Assembly: GCA_937983105.1 (NCBI GenBank) | Contig: CALKAM010000032.1 | Span: 62,001-126,000 of the forward strand | Source: Planifilum sp021793745 | GTDB taxonomy: Bacteria > Bacillota > Bacilli > Thermoactinomycetales > DSM-44946 | Length of the DNA stretch: 64,000 nucleotides | Direction: 5' to 3' | In this document: one piece after another, positions 41,329-49,923 of the stretch | Position numbering within the stretch: the stretch's first letter is position 1 | How the letters are laid out: the number at the start of each line of letters is the position of its first letter | Notes under the pieces: model-generated | The model's input: the letters and a program-made list of their open reading frames with translations, nothing else | Database searches by the model: none | What the model was told of the DNA's origin: nothing | Translations under genes and position numbers: made by a program

Positions 41329-44192
41329 AATTGCTCTTCCAATTCCCGGATTCTCTGCTCCATCCGCTCCCGGTCGCGCTTCAAGATGGGTTCCAGAAAA
41401 CGCCCCGTGTGGGAAGCCTTCACCCGGACGATCTCCTCCGGTGTTCCTTCGGCGACGACGGTGCCGCCGGCATCTCCCCCTTCCGGGCCGAGGTCGATAA
41501 TGTAATCGGCGGTCTTGATCACATCCAGGTTGTGCTCGATCACCAGGACCGTGTCGCCGTTTTCCACCAGCTGTTGCAACACATTCAGGAGGCGGGCGAT
41601 GTCATCGATGTGAAGGCCGGTGGTCGGTTCGTCCAGGATGTAGAGGGTGCGCCCCTTACTCCGCTTGTACAATTCCGCGGCCAGTTTGACCCGCTGGGCC
41701 TCCCCGCCGGACAGGGTGGTGGCCGGTTGACCCAGCTTCATGTAGCCGAGGCCCACTTCGTAAAGGGTTTGCAGTTTCCGCTTAATGCGGGGGATGTTTT
41801 TGAAAAACTCCAGGGCCTCCTCCACCGTCATCTCCAGCACGTCGGAGACGTTTTTCCCCTTGTATTTGATCTCCAACGTCTCCCGGTTGTATCGCTTCCC
41901 TTTGCACACTTCACAGGGGACGTAAACATCCGGCAGGAAATGCATCTCGATCTTGATAATCCCGTCACCGCGGCAGGCCTCGCAGCGGCCGCCCTTCACG
42001 TTGAAGCTGAACCGTCCCTTCTTGTATCCCCGCACCTTGGCCTCGGGGGTGGCCGCGAAGACCTCCCGAATATCGTCGAAGACGCCGGTGTAGGTGGCCG
42101 GGTTGGACCGGGGGGTGCGGCCGATGGGGGACTGATCGATGTTGACCACCTTGTCCAGATTGTCGATCCCCACGATCTCGTCATGGGCGCCGGGGATCCG
42201 TTTGGCCTTGTTCAACCGGCGGGCCAGGGCCTTGAGGAGCACTTCGTTGACCAAGGTGCTTTTCCCCGACCCGGATACCCCGGTGACGCAGACGAACAGC
42301 CCCAGCGGGATGCGCACATCGATGTTCTTCAGGTTGTTTTCCCGGGCCCCGCGCACCTCCAGCCACTTGTGGTTCGGCTGGCGCCGGATCTCCGGCAGGG
42401 GAATAAATTTTCTGCCGCTCAGATATTGTCCGGTGAGGGAGTCCGGATGCTCCATCACTTCTCCGGGCGTGCCTGCGGCCACCACTCGACCGCCGTGGGC
42501 ACCGGCCCCCGGTCCGATATCGATGATATAGTCGGCGGCCAACATCGTGTCCTCGTCATGCTCCACGACGATCAGGGTGTTTCCCAGATCCCGCATCTGC
42601 TTCAGGGTGCGGATCAGCCGGTTGTTGTCCCGCTGATGGAGCCCGATGCTCGGCTCGTCGAGGATATACAAAACCCCCATCAGGCTGGAGCCGATCTGCG
42701 TAGCCAGGCGGATGCGCTGGGCTTCGCCCCCCGACAGGGTGCCCGCCGCCCGGTGGAGGGTGAGGTAATCCAGCCCCACATTCACCAGAAAGCCGAGGCG
42801 GTTTTTGATCTCCTTCAGCACCTGCCGGGCGATGGCTTCCTCCTTCTCGGACAGCTGCAACCCGTCGAAGAAGGCCATCGCTTCCCGGACCGACAGCCGG
42901 GTGATGTAATCGATATTTTTGCCGCCCACATAGACATGGAGGCTTTCCCGGCGCAGCCGGGCACCGTGGCAGGTTTGACAGGGCTTTTCCGTCATGTAGG
43001 TTTCGATCATCTCGCGCACATGTTCGGAACTGGTCTCCCGATAACGGCGCGTCAGATTGGGAATGACGCCCTCGAAGCGGACCATCGTGCTCCGCATGCC
43101 GCCGAAGTCGCTCTCGTACCGGAAAGGGATTCGCTCCCGGGTGCCGTACAGGAGGAGCTTTCGGGTCTCCTCGGGCAAATCGGCGAAGGGCGTGTCCCGA
43201 TCGATGTCGTAGTAATCGCAGACCGTCTCCAACAATTGCTCGTAGTAACTGCCGGGGGAGCCGGACCAGGGCTCGATCGCCCCTTCCCGGAGGGTCAGTC
43301 CCTTGTCGGGGACCACCAGCTCGGGGTCCACCTCCATCCGGCTTCCCAAACCGTCACAGGCGGGGCAGGCGCCGTAGGGGCTGTTGAAGGAAAACATCCG
43401 CGGGGACAGCTCGTCGAGGCTGTAGCCGCACTCGGGACAGGCCAGGTTTTGGCTGAACAGAATCTCCTCCCCGCCCACCACGTCGACCAGCACCTGGCCT
43501 CCGGTCAGGTTGACCGCCGTCTCCAGGGAGTCCGCCAACCGGATTTCGATGCCCGGCTTCACCACGATCCGGTCCACCACCACTTCGATCGTATGCTTCT
43601 TGTTCTTCTCCAAACGGATGTCCTCGGTAAGCTCCCGCATCTCTCCGTCGACCCGGACGCGGACAAATCCATCCCGGGCGATCTCCTTCAGCAACTTGAC
43701 GTGTTCGCCCTTGCGCCCCTTCACCACTGGGGCGAGGATCTGGATCCGGGTCCGTTCAGGCAGCTCCATGATGCGGTCCACCATCTGCTGCAGGGTTTGT
43801 GCGCTGATCTCGATGCCGTGCTCCGGGCAAACCGGCCGGCCGATCCGTGCGAACAGCAGCCGGAGATAATCGTAAATCTCCGTCACGGTGCCCACGGTGG
43901 AGCGCGGATTGCGGGAGGTGGTCTTCTGATCGATGGAGATGGCCGGAGAGAGGCCTTCGATCACATCCACGTCCGGTTTGTCCATTTGACCGAGAAACTG
44001 GCGGGCGTAGGCGGACAGGGACTCCACATAGCGCCGCTGTCCCTCGGCGTAGATCGTGTCGAAGGCCAGGGACGACTTACCGGATCCGGACAAGCCCGTC
44101 AGAACGACCAACTTGTCCCGGGGGATGGTGACGTCAATCCCTTTCAGGTTGTGTACCCGTGCGCCGCGAATGACAATGTTTTCCTGTGCCAT
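41313..44192 (-). CDS. uvrA: Excinuclease ABC subunit A
   Basis: A 959-residue damage-recognition ATPase of nucleotide excision repair. Two ABC modules are intact: Walker A LTGLSGSGKSSLAFDTIYAEGQRRYVE near the N-terminus and VTGVSGSGKSTLVNE near residue 640. Both LSGGE signatures are present. Zinc-finger cysteines occur in CPECGYSL / CPACDGLG and CEACRGDG / CEVCKGKR. It forms UvrA2-UvrB, which scans DNA for bulky lesions. It begins five bases after uvrB, so the two are translated together, and the LexA box upstream of uvrB governs both. Confidence 0.97.
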   Translation of the reverse strand: MAQENIVIRGARVHNLKGIDVTIPRDKLVVLTGLSGSGKSSLAFDTIYAEGQRRYVESLSAYARQFLGQMDKPDVDVIEGLSPAISIDQKTTSRNPRSTVGTVTEIYDYLRLLFARIGRPVCPEHGIEISAQTLQQMVDRIMELPERTRIQILAPVVKGRKGEHVKLLKEIARDGFVRVRVDGEMRELTEDIRLEKNKKHTIEVVVDRIVVKPGIEIRLADSLETAVNLTGGQVLVDVVGGEEILFSQNLACPECGYSLDELSPRMFSFNSPYGACPACDGLGSRMEVDPELVVPDKGLTLREGAIEPWSGSPGSYYEQLLETVCDYYDIDRDTPFADLPEETRKLLLYGTRERIPFRYESDFGGMRSTMVRFEGVIPNLTRRYRETSSEHVREMIETYMTEKPCQTCHGARLRRESLHVYVGGKNIDYITRLSVREAMAFFDGLQLSEKEEAIARQVLKEIKNRLGFLVNVGLDYLTLHRAAGTLSGGEAQRIRLATQIGSSLMGVLYILDEPSIGLHQRDNNRLIRTLKQMRDLGNTLIVVEHDEDTMLAADYIIDIGPGAGAHGGRVVAAGTPGEVMEHPDSLTGQYLSGRKFIPLPEIRRQPNHKWLEVRGARENNLKNIDVRIPLGLFVCVTGVSGSGKSTLVNEVLLKALARRLNKAKRIPGAHDEIVGIDNLDKVVNIDQSPIGRTPRSNPATYTGVFDDIREVFAATPEAKVRGYKKGRFSFNVKGGRCEACRGDGIIKIEMHFLPDVYVPCEVCKGKRYNRETLEIKYKGKNVSDVLEMTVEEALEFFKNIPRIKRKLQTLYEVGLGYMKLGQPATTLSGGEAQRVKLAAELYKRSKGRTLYILDEPTTGLHIDDIARLLNVLQQLVENGDTVLVIEHNLDVIKTADYIIDLGPEGGDAGGTVVAEGTPEEIVRVKASHTGRFLEPILKRDRERMEQRIRELEEQLASPS

Positions 44193-44196
44193 CGGT

Positions 44197-46179
44197 TCAA
44201 GCTCCTTCCGCCTTCAGCTCGATGATCATGTCCCGGAGCTCGGCGGCCCGCTCGAACTCCAGATTCCGTGCCGCTTCCTTCATTTCCCTTTCCAGCTGGC
44301 TGATCAGGTTTCGACGTTCCTTTTTGCCCATGCTGGCCACATCCAGGGCTTTTCCGTAGGGCGCCTTCTCCTCGGCCACCTTGGTCGCTTCGATCACCTC
44401 GCGCACCGCCTTGCGGACGGTCTGCGGAACGATGCCGTGCTTTTCATTAAACGCCTGCTGAATCCGGCGGCGACGCTCCGTCTCGTCGATGGCCTTGCGC
44501 ATCGAATCGGTGATCGTATCGGCGTACATGATCACCTCGCCATTGGCATTGCGGGCGGCCCGGCCGATGGTCTGAATGAGGGAGCGCTCGGCCCGGAGAA
44601 ATCCTTCCTTGTCCGCGTCCAGGATGGCCACCAGGGAGACCTCCGGCAAGTCCAACCCCTCCCGCAGCAAGTTGATTCCGACGAGCACGTCAAACTCGCC
44701 TAACCGGAGATCCCGCAGGATTTGCATCCGCTCGATGGTCTTGATGTCCGAGTGCAGATAGCGGACGCGGATATCGATCTCCTTGAGGTAATCGGTGAGA
44801 TCCTCCGCCATCTTTTTGGTCAGGGTGGTGATCAGGACCCGTTCGTTCCGTTCGACACGCCGATGAATTTCGCTGATCAGGTCGTCGATCTGACCGCGGG
44901 TCGGGCGAACGTGCACCTTGGGGTCCAACAGTCCCGTCGGCCGAATGATCTGCTCCACCACCTCCGGCGCCTTCTCCAACTCGTAGGGTCCCGGCGTGGC
45001 GGAAACAAAGATGACCTGATTGATCCGCTCCTCAAACTCCTCGAAGCGCAGAGGGCGGTTGTCCATGGCCGAGGGGAGGCGGAAGCCGTGCTCCACCAGG
45101 ACCTCTTTTCGGGAACGGTCCCCGTTGTACATCGCGTGAAGCTGCGGGATCGTCACATGGGACTCGTCGATGATCATCAGGTAGTCATCGGGGAAATAAT
45201 CCAGCAGGGTGAAGGGAGGTTCCCCCGGCTTTTTGCCCACCAGATGCCGGGAGTAGTTCTCGATCCCGGAGCAGAACCCCATCTCCCGCATCATCTCCAT
45301 GTCGTATCGGGTCCGCTGCTCCAACCGTTGGGCCTCCAGCAGCTTGCCTTGCGCGCGCAGCTCCTTCAGCCGCTCTTCCAACTCCGCTTCGATGTCCCGG
45401 AGGGCGCGGGCCATCACATCGGAAGCGGTGACGTAGTGGGAGGCGGGGAAGATGGCAACGTGTTCCCGATCGCCGACGATTTCTCCCGTCAGCACGTCGA
45501 TTTCCCGAATTCGCTCGATCTCGTCACCGAAAAACTCCACCCGCACCGCCTGTTCGCTCCGGGACGCCGGGAAAATCTCCAACACGTCTCCGCGAACCCG
45601 GAAGGTCCCCCGGACGAAATTGATGTCATTCCGGTTGTACTGGATGTCCACCAGCTTGCGCAGGATCTCGTTCCGGTCCCGTTCCATCCCGACCCGGAGG
45701 GACAGCACCTGATCCCGATATTCCTCCGGAGATCCCAGACCGTAGATACAGGAAACGCTGGCGACGATGATCACATCCCGCCGCTCAAAGAGCGCGCTGG
45801 TCGCCGAGTGGCGCAACTTGTCGATCTCATCGTTGATCGACGCATCCTTCTCGATATACGTATCCGTCTGCGGAACATAGGCTTCCGGCTGATAATAGTC
45901 ATAATAGCTGACAAAATACTCCACCGCATTGTGAGGAAAAAATTCCTTCAACTCTCCGCACAGTTGCGCCGCCAGCGTCTTATTGTGGGCGATCACCAGG
46001 GTCGGTTTGTTGACGCGGGCGATCGTGTGCGCGATCGTAAAGGTCTTCCCAGTCCCCGTCGCCCCCAGGAGGGTCTGATATCGCTTCCCGGCGAGCACCC
46101 CTTGGGTCAGCTCGTCGATGGCTTTGGGCTGATCTCCCCGGGGTTCAAATTCGGACACCAGGTGAAAGCGCTGCTCCAT
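44197..46179 (-). CDS. uvrB: Excinuclease ABC subunit B
   Basis: A 660-residue helicase-like subunit. The Walker A is TLLGATGTGKTFTIAH, the beta-hairpin that inserts between strands is YYDYYQPEAYVPQTDTYIEKD, and helicase motifs include DESHVTIPQL and the GINLLREGLDLPEVSLVAILDADKEGF region. The C-terminal UVR coiled coil (ERAAELRDMI) binds UvrC. UvrB is handed to the lesion by UvrA and recruits UvrC. A LexA box and -10 element lie upstream, consistent with SOS induction. Confidence 0.97.
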   Translation of the reverse strand: MEQRFHLVSEFEPRGDQPKAIDELTQGVLAGKRYQTLLGATGTGKTFTIAHTIARVNKPTLVIAHNKTLAAQLCGELKEFFPHNAVEYFVSYYDYYQPEAYVPQTDTYIEKDASINDEIDKLRHSATSALFERRDVIIVASVSCIYGLGSPEEYRDQVLSLRVGMERDRNEILRKLVDIQYNRNDINFVRGTFRVRGDVLEIFPASRSEQAVRVEFFGDEIERIREIDVLTGEIVGDREHVAIFPASHYVTASDVMARALRDIEAELEERLKELRAQGKLLEAQRLEQRTRYDMEMMREMGFCSGIENYSRHLVGKKPGEPPFTLLDYFPDDYLMIIDESHVTIPQLHAMYNGDRSRKEVLVEHGFRLPSAMDNRPLRFEEFEERINQVIFVSATPGPYELEKAPEVVEQIIRPTGLLDPKVHVRPTRGQIDDLISEIHRRVERNERVLITTLTKKMAEDLTDYLKEIDIRVRYLHSDIKTIERMQILRDLRLGEFDVLVGINLLREGLDLPEVSLVAILDADKEGFLRAERSLIQTIGRAARNANGEVIMYADTITDSMRKAIDETERRRRIQQAFNEKHGIVPQTVRKAVREVIEATKVAEEKAPYGKALDVASMGKKERRNLISQLEREMKEAARNLEFERAAELRDMIIELKAEGA

Positions 46180-46210
46180 CGCCGATCACCTCGGAATTAT
46201 CATCTTATCC

Positions 46211-46245
46211 ATTATATCACAGTGAGGAATGGGGAACACCCGTTC
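46211..46245 (-). promoter_or_regulatory. uvrBA promoter with LexA box
   Basis: TATAAT lies at 46211-46216 on the minus strand, 32 bases before the uvrB start. GAACACCCGTTC at 46234-46245 is a perfect GAAC-N4-GTTC LexA core covering the -35 position. Bound LexA would occlude RNA polymerase, giving SOS control of uvrB and uvrA. Confidence 0.75.
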
Positions 46246-46533
46246 CGAATCCGGTTCCCTCATGCCCATTTTTTCCCTCCCTCACGGCTTCGACACCCGG
46301 CCGGGACAAATCGGTATGCAAATGGATGGTTTGATATGGATAGACCCTTTTCGGCAGTTAACCGGCCACGGGAAGAGGAACGGTGACTCCCGCTGCACGA
46401 AGGCAGGAACATCCCCGGTTTTCGGGACGGAACGTTTGGTATTTGCTGGGCTAAAATCTGGAGTATCCCCCCGAGAAGGGTGAGCGGAGTTCCTCGACCG
46501 CCGGGTTGTTCCCCCTGACGAATCAACAGCCAA

Positions 46534-46557
46534 GGCCGGCTCTTGCTGGAGCCGGCC
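46534..46557 (-). terminator. Hairpin downstream of czcD
   Basis: A perfect nine-pair stem (GGCCGGCTC and complement, six-base loop) lies 62 bases past the czcD stop. The following minus-strand sequence is only weakly T-rich (TTGGCTGTT), so termination efficiency is doubtful. Confidence 0.5.
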
Positions 46558-46619
46558 GGAGAAAAGTCTGCGAATTAGATCCGGAGGACCGGAGAGGCGC
46601 TGATCCTTCCGGTCCCCGC

Positions 46620-47537
46620 TCACACCTCCATCTCCGCGTGCTGCAGCCGGGACTTCTCCACCTGAATCGTCGTATGCCGGATCTGAAACTGTTCTTCGAT
46701 TTTGTGAATCGCTTCCTGAAGAACCGACTGGCAATCGCTTTCGTCTTCCACCAAAAGATGACAACTCAGTGAATCCAGACCGGATGTGATCGTCCAAATG
46801 TGCAAATCATGCACATCCCGCACTCCCGGAATGGATTGCAACGTCCGTCTGACTTCCTCCTGATCGATCGCAACGGGAGTCCCTTCCATCAAAATGTGCG
46901 TCGCATGGTTGAGCACGCCCCAGGCGCTTTTCAGAATCAACACCGCCACCAGCACGCTGATGATCGGATCCGCCCAGTACCAGGAAAACAGGAGCATCAG
47001 CAGTCCGGCCACAATCGCCCCCGCGGATCCCAGCGCATCTCCGATGATGTGGAGATATGCGCTGCGGAGGTTGACATTCTCCTTGACATCCCCTTTCCTC
47101 ATCAGGAACCAGGCGCTGGCCACATTAGCCAAAAGGCCGATGGCAGCGATCGCCACCATGATGCCGCTGTCCACCCGGGGCGGTTCCAGAAAGCGATGCA
47201 CCGCCTCCCAGACGATGAAACCCGCGATGATGAACAGCGTCACGCCGTTGAAGAGGGCGGCGAGAATCTCCGCCCGGTAAAATCCGTAAGTTTTTTGAGG
47301 GGACGGGGGTTTGAGGGCAAACCACATCGCCGTCAGGCTCAGCGCCAGGGATCCGGCATCGCTCAGCATATGGCCGGCATCCGACAGCAGAGCCAGGCTG
47401 TTGGTGATCAATCCTCCGAAAAACTCTAAAAGCATGATTCCCACGGTAATGCTCAGAGCGATGGTGAGCCCGCTTTTGTTCCTCTCCCGCTGGTGATGAT
47501 GGGCATCTGTGCCAGCGGGCCCGTGATGATGATGCAT
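46620..47537 (-). CDS. czcD: Cation diffusion facilitator efflux protein (CzcD-like)
   Basis: A 305-residue CDF exporter with six transmembrane helices and a cytosolic ferredoxin-like C-terminal domain. The His-rich N-terminus (MHHHHGPAG, then AHHH) and metal-site motifs DAGHMLSDAGS and AYLHIIGDALGS (H-x3-D type) indicate zinc-family divalent cations exchanged for protons or potassium. The ATG at 47537 follows GGAGGAG; the longer frame is unconserved. It is downstream of an ArsR/SmtB regulator gene on the same strand, with an operator palindrome before that, so it should be metal-induced. Confidence 0.92.
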   Translation of the reverse strand: MHHHHGPAGTDAHHHQRERNKSGLTIALSITVGIMLLEFFGGLITNSLALLSDAGHMLSDAGSLALSLTAMWFALKPPSPQKTYGFYRAEILAALFNGVTLFIIAGFIVWEAVHRFLEPPRVDSGIMVAIAAIGLLANVASAWFLMRKGDVKENVNLRSAYLHIIGDALGSAGAIVAGLLMLLFSWYWADPIISVLVAVLILKSAWGVLNHATHILMEGTPVAIDQEEVRRTLQSIPGVRDVHDLHIWTITSGLDSLSCHLLVEDESDCQSVLQEAIHKIEEQFQIRHTTIQVEKSRLQHAEMEV

Positions 47538-47629
47538 GACAAATCTCCTCCAAGGCATGAAATGAAACGGAGAGCCGCGGAATGCCCGCCGGTCATCGGG
47601 CGAGCGATCGTGCACGCTCCCGCAAGCGG

Positions 47630-47938
47630 TTAGTCGTGCTGGACGTGTCGAATCGTTTGGAGCAGCAGGTGGATGACATGGTCATCATCGCAGGTGTAAA
47701 AGAATGTGTGTCCCTCCCGGCGATACTTCACGAGCCGCAGGGTGCGCAAGAGGGACAATTGATGGGACACGGCCGATTGGGATAAGTCCAGCATCTCCGC
47801 CACACGGGTGACGGAGCATTCCCCCTGGGACAACAGATACAGGATCCGAATCCTCGTCGGATCAGCCAGGGCTTTGAAAATCTTCGAAACCTCCTCCACC
47901 GTTTCCGTGGGCAGGTGGGTTTTCTCTGAGGATGCCAC
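47630..47938 (-). CDS. czrA: ArsR/SmtB-family metal-sensing repressor (CzrA-like)
   Basis: A 102-residue winged-helix metalloregulator. The recognition helix region is CSVTRVAEMLDLSQSAVSHQLSLLRTLRLV, and the C-terminal helix carries DDDHVIHLLLQTIRHV, matching the alpha-5 Asp/His zinc site of CzrA/SmtB. The motif ELCVCDL of cadmium/arsenic sensors is absent, so zinc or cobalt is favoured. The GTG at 47938 has GGAGG seven bases upstream. It should repress itself and czcD (92 bases downstream) until metal binds. Confidence 0.88.
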   Translation of the reverse strand: MASSEKTHLPTETVEEVSKIFKALADPTRIRILYLLSQGECSVTRVAEMLDLSQSAVSHQLSLLRTLRLVKYRREGHTFFYTCDDDHVIHLLLQTIRHVQHD

Positions 47939-48294
47939 CCTTCTCCCTCCTTTATCCATTTTATATGAACATATGTGCATATAAGGTATTAACATTTTAC
48001 CATATCGATGATATCCTTGTAACATCCGTGACGAAGGATGATGAAAAGACGGTTGAAAAGCGATTCACAAGGATTGCTGCGGAGTGCCTTTGCCATCAAA
48101 AGGGAACAGTGCACCCCTCTGGCAGCCCGATAAAAACTTTTTCACCGCCTTTGAATCTCGTCATCCTGATCCCTCGTTATCTCAGACGGCGGGGCCACGG
48201 CCGCAATCACAGCGCGGATCACAAAGGGCTCCGGTCCCGCTGGCAAGCGCACCGGACACCGCATCAAAAGCCAATCGACGTTGGAGGGGATACC
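47939..48294. other. 356-base divergent region between czrA and uppP
   Basis: It contains the czrA operator at 47962-47983. The remainder upstream of uppP shows no obvious promoter, riboswitch-like structure or small gene. Frames here lack ribosome sites. The uppP leader may therefore be long, or its promoter non-consensus. Confidence 0.4.
47962..47983. promoter_or_regulatory. Operator palindrome for the CzrA-like repressor
   Basis: TATATG-A-ACATATGT-G-CATATA is a 22-base near-perfect palindrome 24 bases before the czrA start. Its size and AT-rich half-sites are typical of SmtB/CzrA operators (12-2-12 class). Confidence 0.7.
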
Positions 48295-49116
48295 GTGGAA
48301 TTCTGGTTGGAAATCCTCAAGTTCCTGTTCCTCGGATTTCTTCAAGGCTTTACCGAACCCATCCCTGTCTCTTCGAGCGGACACTTGATGATTGCCCAGC
48401 ATTTCCTGGGGATCACCGTCGAAGGTCACAAGCAGTTGGCCTTCGCTGTCCTGGTCAATTTCGCCTCCCTCCTGGCCGTTCTGGTGATCTACCGAAAGGA
48501 TTTGCAACGCCTCGCCACCCGAACCCTCCGCTACCTCCAGAGGCGAGATCCCGCCGATGAAGCGGAAGCCCGCTTTGTCCTGTATATCGTGCTGGGGACA
48601 ATCCCCGCGGCCGTGATCGGCCTTCTGTTTAACGACTTGATCGAATCCCGGCTGACGGGTATCAGCGTCATCGGAATCACCCTGATCATCACCGGCATCG
48701 CCCTCTGGGTAATCCGAAACCTCCGGGGGCGGAAGATGGACGGCGACCTGCGCCTGCCCGACATTCTGATCGTCGGCTTCGCCCAGGCCCTCGCCCTGAT
48801 CCCGGGAATCAGCCGTTCCGGCGCGACGATCGTGGCCGGGATGCTGCGGGGGATGAATCAGGAAACGGCCCTCCGCTTCTCCTTCATGCTGTACATCCCC
48901 GTCAGCCTGGGAGGCATGATCCTGGAGGGAGACGATATTCTGCAGGCGATCACCGACGGAAGAACGCTCATCCTTTACACCCTCGCCTTCATCGCCACCT
49001 TTATCGCCAGCTATTTCGCGTTGAAGTGGTTCATGAATGTGATGAGGCACGGCAATCTTAAGGTGTTTTATATTTACTGCTTTATCATGGGGTCGCTCGT
49101 TCTCCTCTTCGGCTGA
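48295..49116 (+). CDS. uppP: Undecaprenyl-diphosphate phosphatase
   Basis: A 273-residue BacA/UppP membrane phosphatase that recycles the lipid carrier for peptidoglycan and teichoic acid synthesis and can confer bacitracin tolerance. Family motifs are LGFLQGFTEPIPVSSSGHLMI near the N-terminus and ALIPGISRSGATIVAGML near residue 170. The first motif has EPIP where most members have EFLP, which is mild variation. About eight hydrophobic helices are present. The GTG at 48295 follows GGAGGGG at suitable spacing; the long upstream frame has no homology-like sequence. Confidence 0.93.
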   Translation: MEFWLEILKFLFLGFLQGFTEPIPVSSSGHLMIAQHFLGITVEGHKQLAFAVLVNFASLLAVLVIYRKDLQRLATRTLRYLQRRDPADEAEARFVLYIVLGTIPAAVIGLLFNDLIESRLTGISVIGITLIITGIALWVIRNLRGRKMDGDLRLPDILIVGFAQALALIPGISRSGATIVAGMLRGMNQETALRFSFMLYIPVSLGGMILEGDDILQAITDGRTLILYTLAFIATFIASYFALKWFMNVMRHGNLKVFYIYCFIMGSLVLLFG

Positions 49117-49221
49117 AGGATCGGGAAAAACCGAATTGGCGGGCATCCGCCCCTCGCCTCCGCAATCACGGAGGGCACAGGGATCATCAGGAGAAAAACA
49201 TCTTCGGGAGAGGATCGCTCC

Positions 49222-49590
49222 GTGAATATCCGACATCTTCGATGGTTTACGCCCTTTCTTGCCCTGTTCTTGCTCTTCACCGCCTGTTCTGTTCCGATCG
49301 CCGATGAAAAGCCCCAATTCGCCAGTGAAAAACATTTGGACGACCACTACGTCAAACACGTGATCCGACAAAAGGAATTCGGCTCCATATCCAAGGAAGA
49401 ATATCTGCAGCGGGCACAGGAATTGGTCACTTCGGAGCCGGGGGGAGACATCCTGGTCAAGCGACGATCCAACGGCGACCGGCTGTTTTACAATCAGAGG
49501 ACCAATGAATTTGCAGTGTTGACTGAGAACGGCATCATCCGCACCTTTTTCAAGCCGAGGGACGGAATCGATTATTTCCGCCGGCAATGA
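49222..49590 (+). CDS. Lipoprotein with a polymorphic-toxin-tail-like domain
   Basis: A 122-residue protein starting with GTG behind GGGAGAGG. Residues 1-22 form a lipoprotein signal (FLALFLLFTAC, lipobox Cys22). The remainder, beginning DDHYVKHVIRQKEFG, then KEEYLQRAQELV, PGGDILVKRRSNGD and ending TNEFAVLTENGIIRTFFKP, resembles the small nuclease-like domain found at the C-terminus of CdiA/RHS/LXG-type toxins (His...Lys-His, then GxIRTxFKP). Family assignment is by eye, and nuclease activity is inference. The next gene encodes a CPCC-type cysteine-rich protein of the kind often encoded beside such domains, suggesting a toxin/immunity or self-contained module. Confidence 0.7.
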   Translation: MNIRHLRWFTPFLALFLLFTACSVPIADEKPQFASEKHLDDHYVKHVIRQKEFGSISKEEYLQRAQELVTSEPGGDILVKRRSNGDRLFYNQRTNEFAVLTENGIIRTFFKPRDGIDYFRRQ

Positions 49591-49602
49591 GGAGGCGACA
49601 CC

Positions 49603-49857
49603 ATGTCTCACCTCTGTCCCGTCTGCGGTTACGACGGATTAACGGAACCTCCCTACGATCGGGAGGGAAATCCCTCCTATGAAATCTGCAGCTGTTGCGG
49701 GTTTGAATTTGGATATGACGACCAAAGCCAGGGAGAGACCTTCTCGGGCTACCGAAAAAAATGGCTCGCTGCGGGCGCAAAGTGGTTCGATCCTGCGCAA
49801 AAGCCCGAAAACTGGTCCTTAAAGGCGCAATTGCGGCGGATCGGGGTCCTTCCCTGA
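49603..49857 (+). CDS. Cysteine-rich CPCC-type small protein, candidate immunity protein
   Basis: An 84-residue cytosolic protein with a zinc-ribbon-like set: C5-P-V-C8 near the start and C29-S-C31-C32 after NPSYEI. It continues GFEFGYDD and ends KPENWSLKAQLRRIGVLP. This pattern matches the cysteine-rich CPCC family, whose members are often encoded next to polymorphic toxins, although many occur alone. It starts 12 bases after the lipoprotein gene with GGAGG upstream, so the pair is cotranscribed and followed by a strong terminator. The immunity role is inferred from the pairing. Confidence 0.72.
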   Translation: MSHLCPVCGYDGLTEPPYDREGNPSYEICSCCGFEFGYDDQSQGETFSGYRKKWLAAGAKWFDPAQKPENWSLKAQLRRIGVLP

Positions 49858-49881
49858 AGAAAACCGCACGGTGAAACAGTC

Positions 49882-49914
49882 AAACCCCCCACCTCGAAGG
49901 GTGGGGGGTTTTCG
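49882..49914. terminator. Bidirectional terminator between the CPCC gene and ctpB
   Basis: AACCCCCCACC, a short loop and GGGTGGGGGGTT form a strong stem, with TTTT on the plus side and TTTG on the minus side. It serves the converging transcripts. Confidence 0.9.
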
Positions 49915-49923
49915 CTTCGCTGC

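Larger units (their letters stand above)
46180..46619. other. 440-base intergenic region between uvrB and czcD
   Basis: The left 70 bases hold the uvrB promoter and LexA box, and the right end holds a hairpin after czcD. The middle (about 46250-46530) shows only short unconvincing frames on both strands with no ribosome sites. I see no recognisable RNA or gene there. Confidence 0.5.

Noticed and set aside
41331..44225. Plus-strand open frame of over 900 codons opposite uvrA
   Set aside because: It mirrors uvrA codons in GC-rich DNA, has no ribosome site, and its translation lacks protein-like motifs.
44722..46386. Plus-strand open frame opposite uvrB
   Set aside because: Antisense shadow of uvrB, with no start context or recognisable domain.
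47939..48294. N-terminal extension of uppP by about 120 residues
   Set aside because: No homology-like sequence. The GTG at 48295 has a GGAGG site and gives the normal family length.
48142..49611. Minus-strand open frame of about 489 codons opposite uppP and the lipoprotein gene
   Set aside because: It lies across two well-supported plus-strand genes, and its translation is low-complexity Asp/Gly/His-rich.
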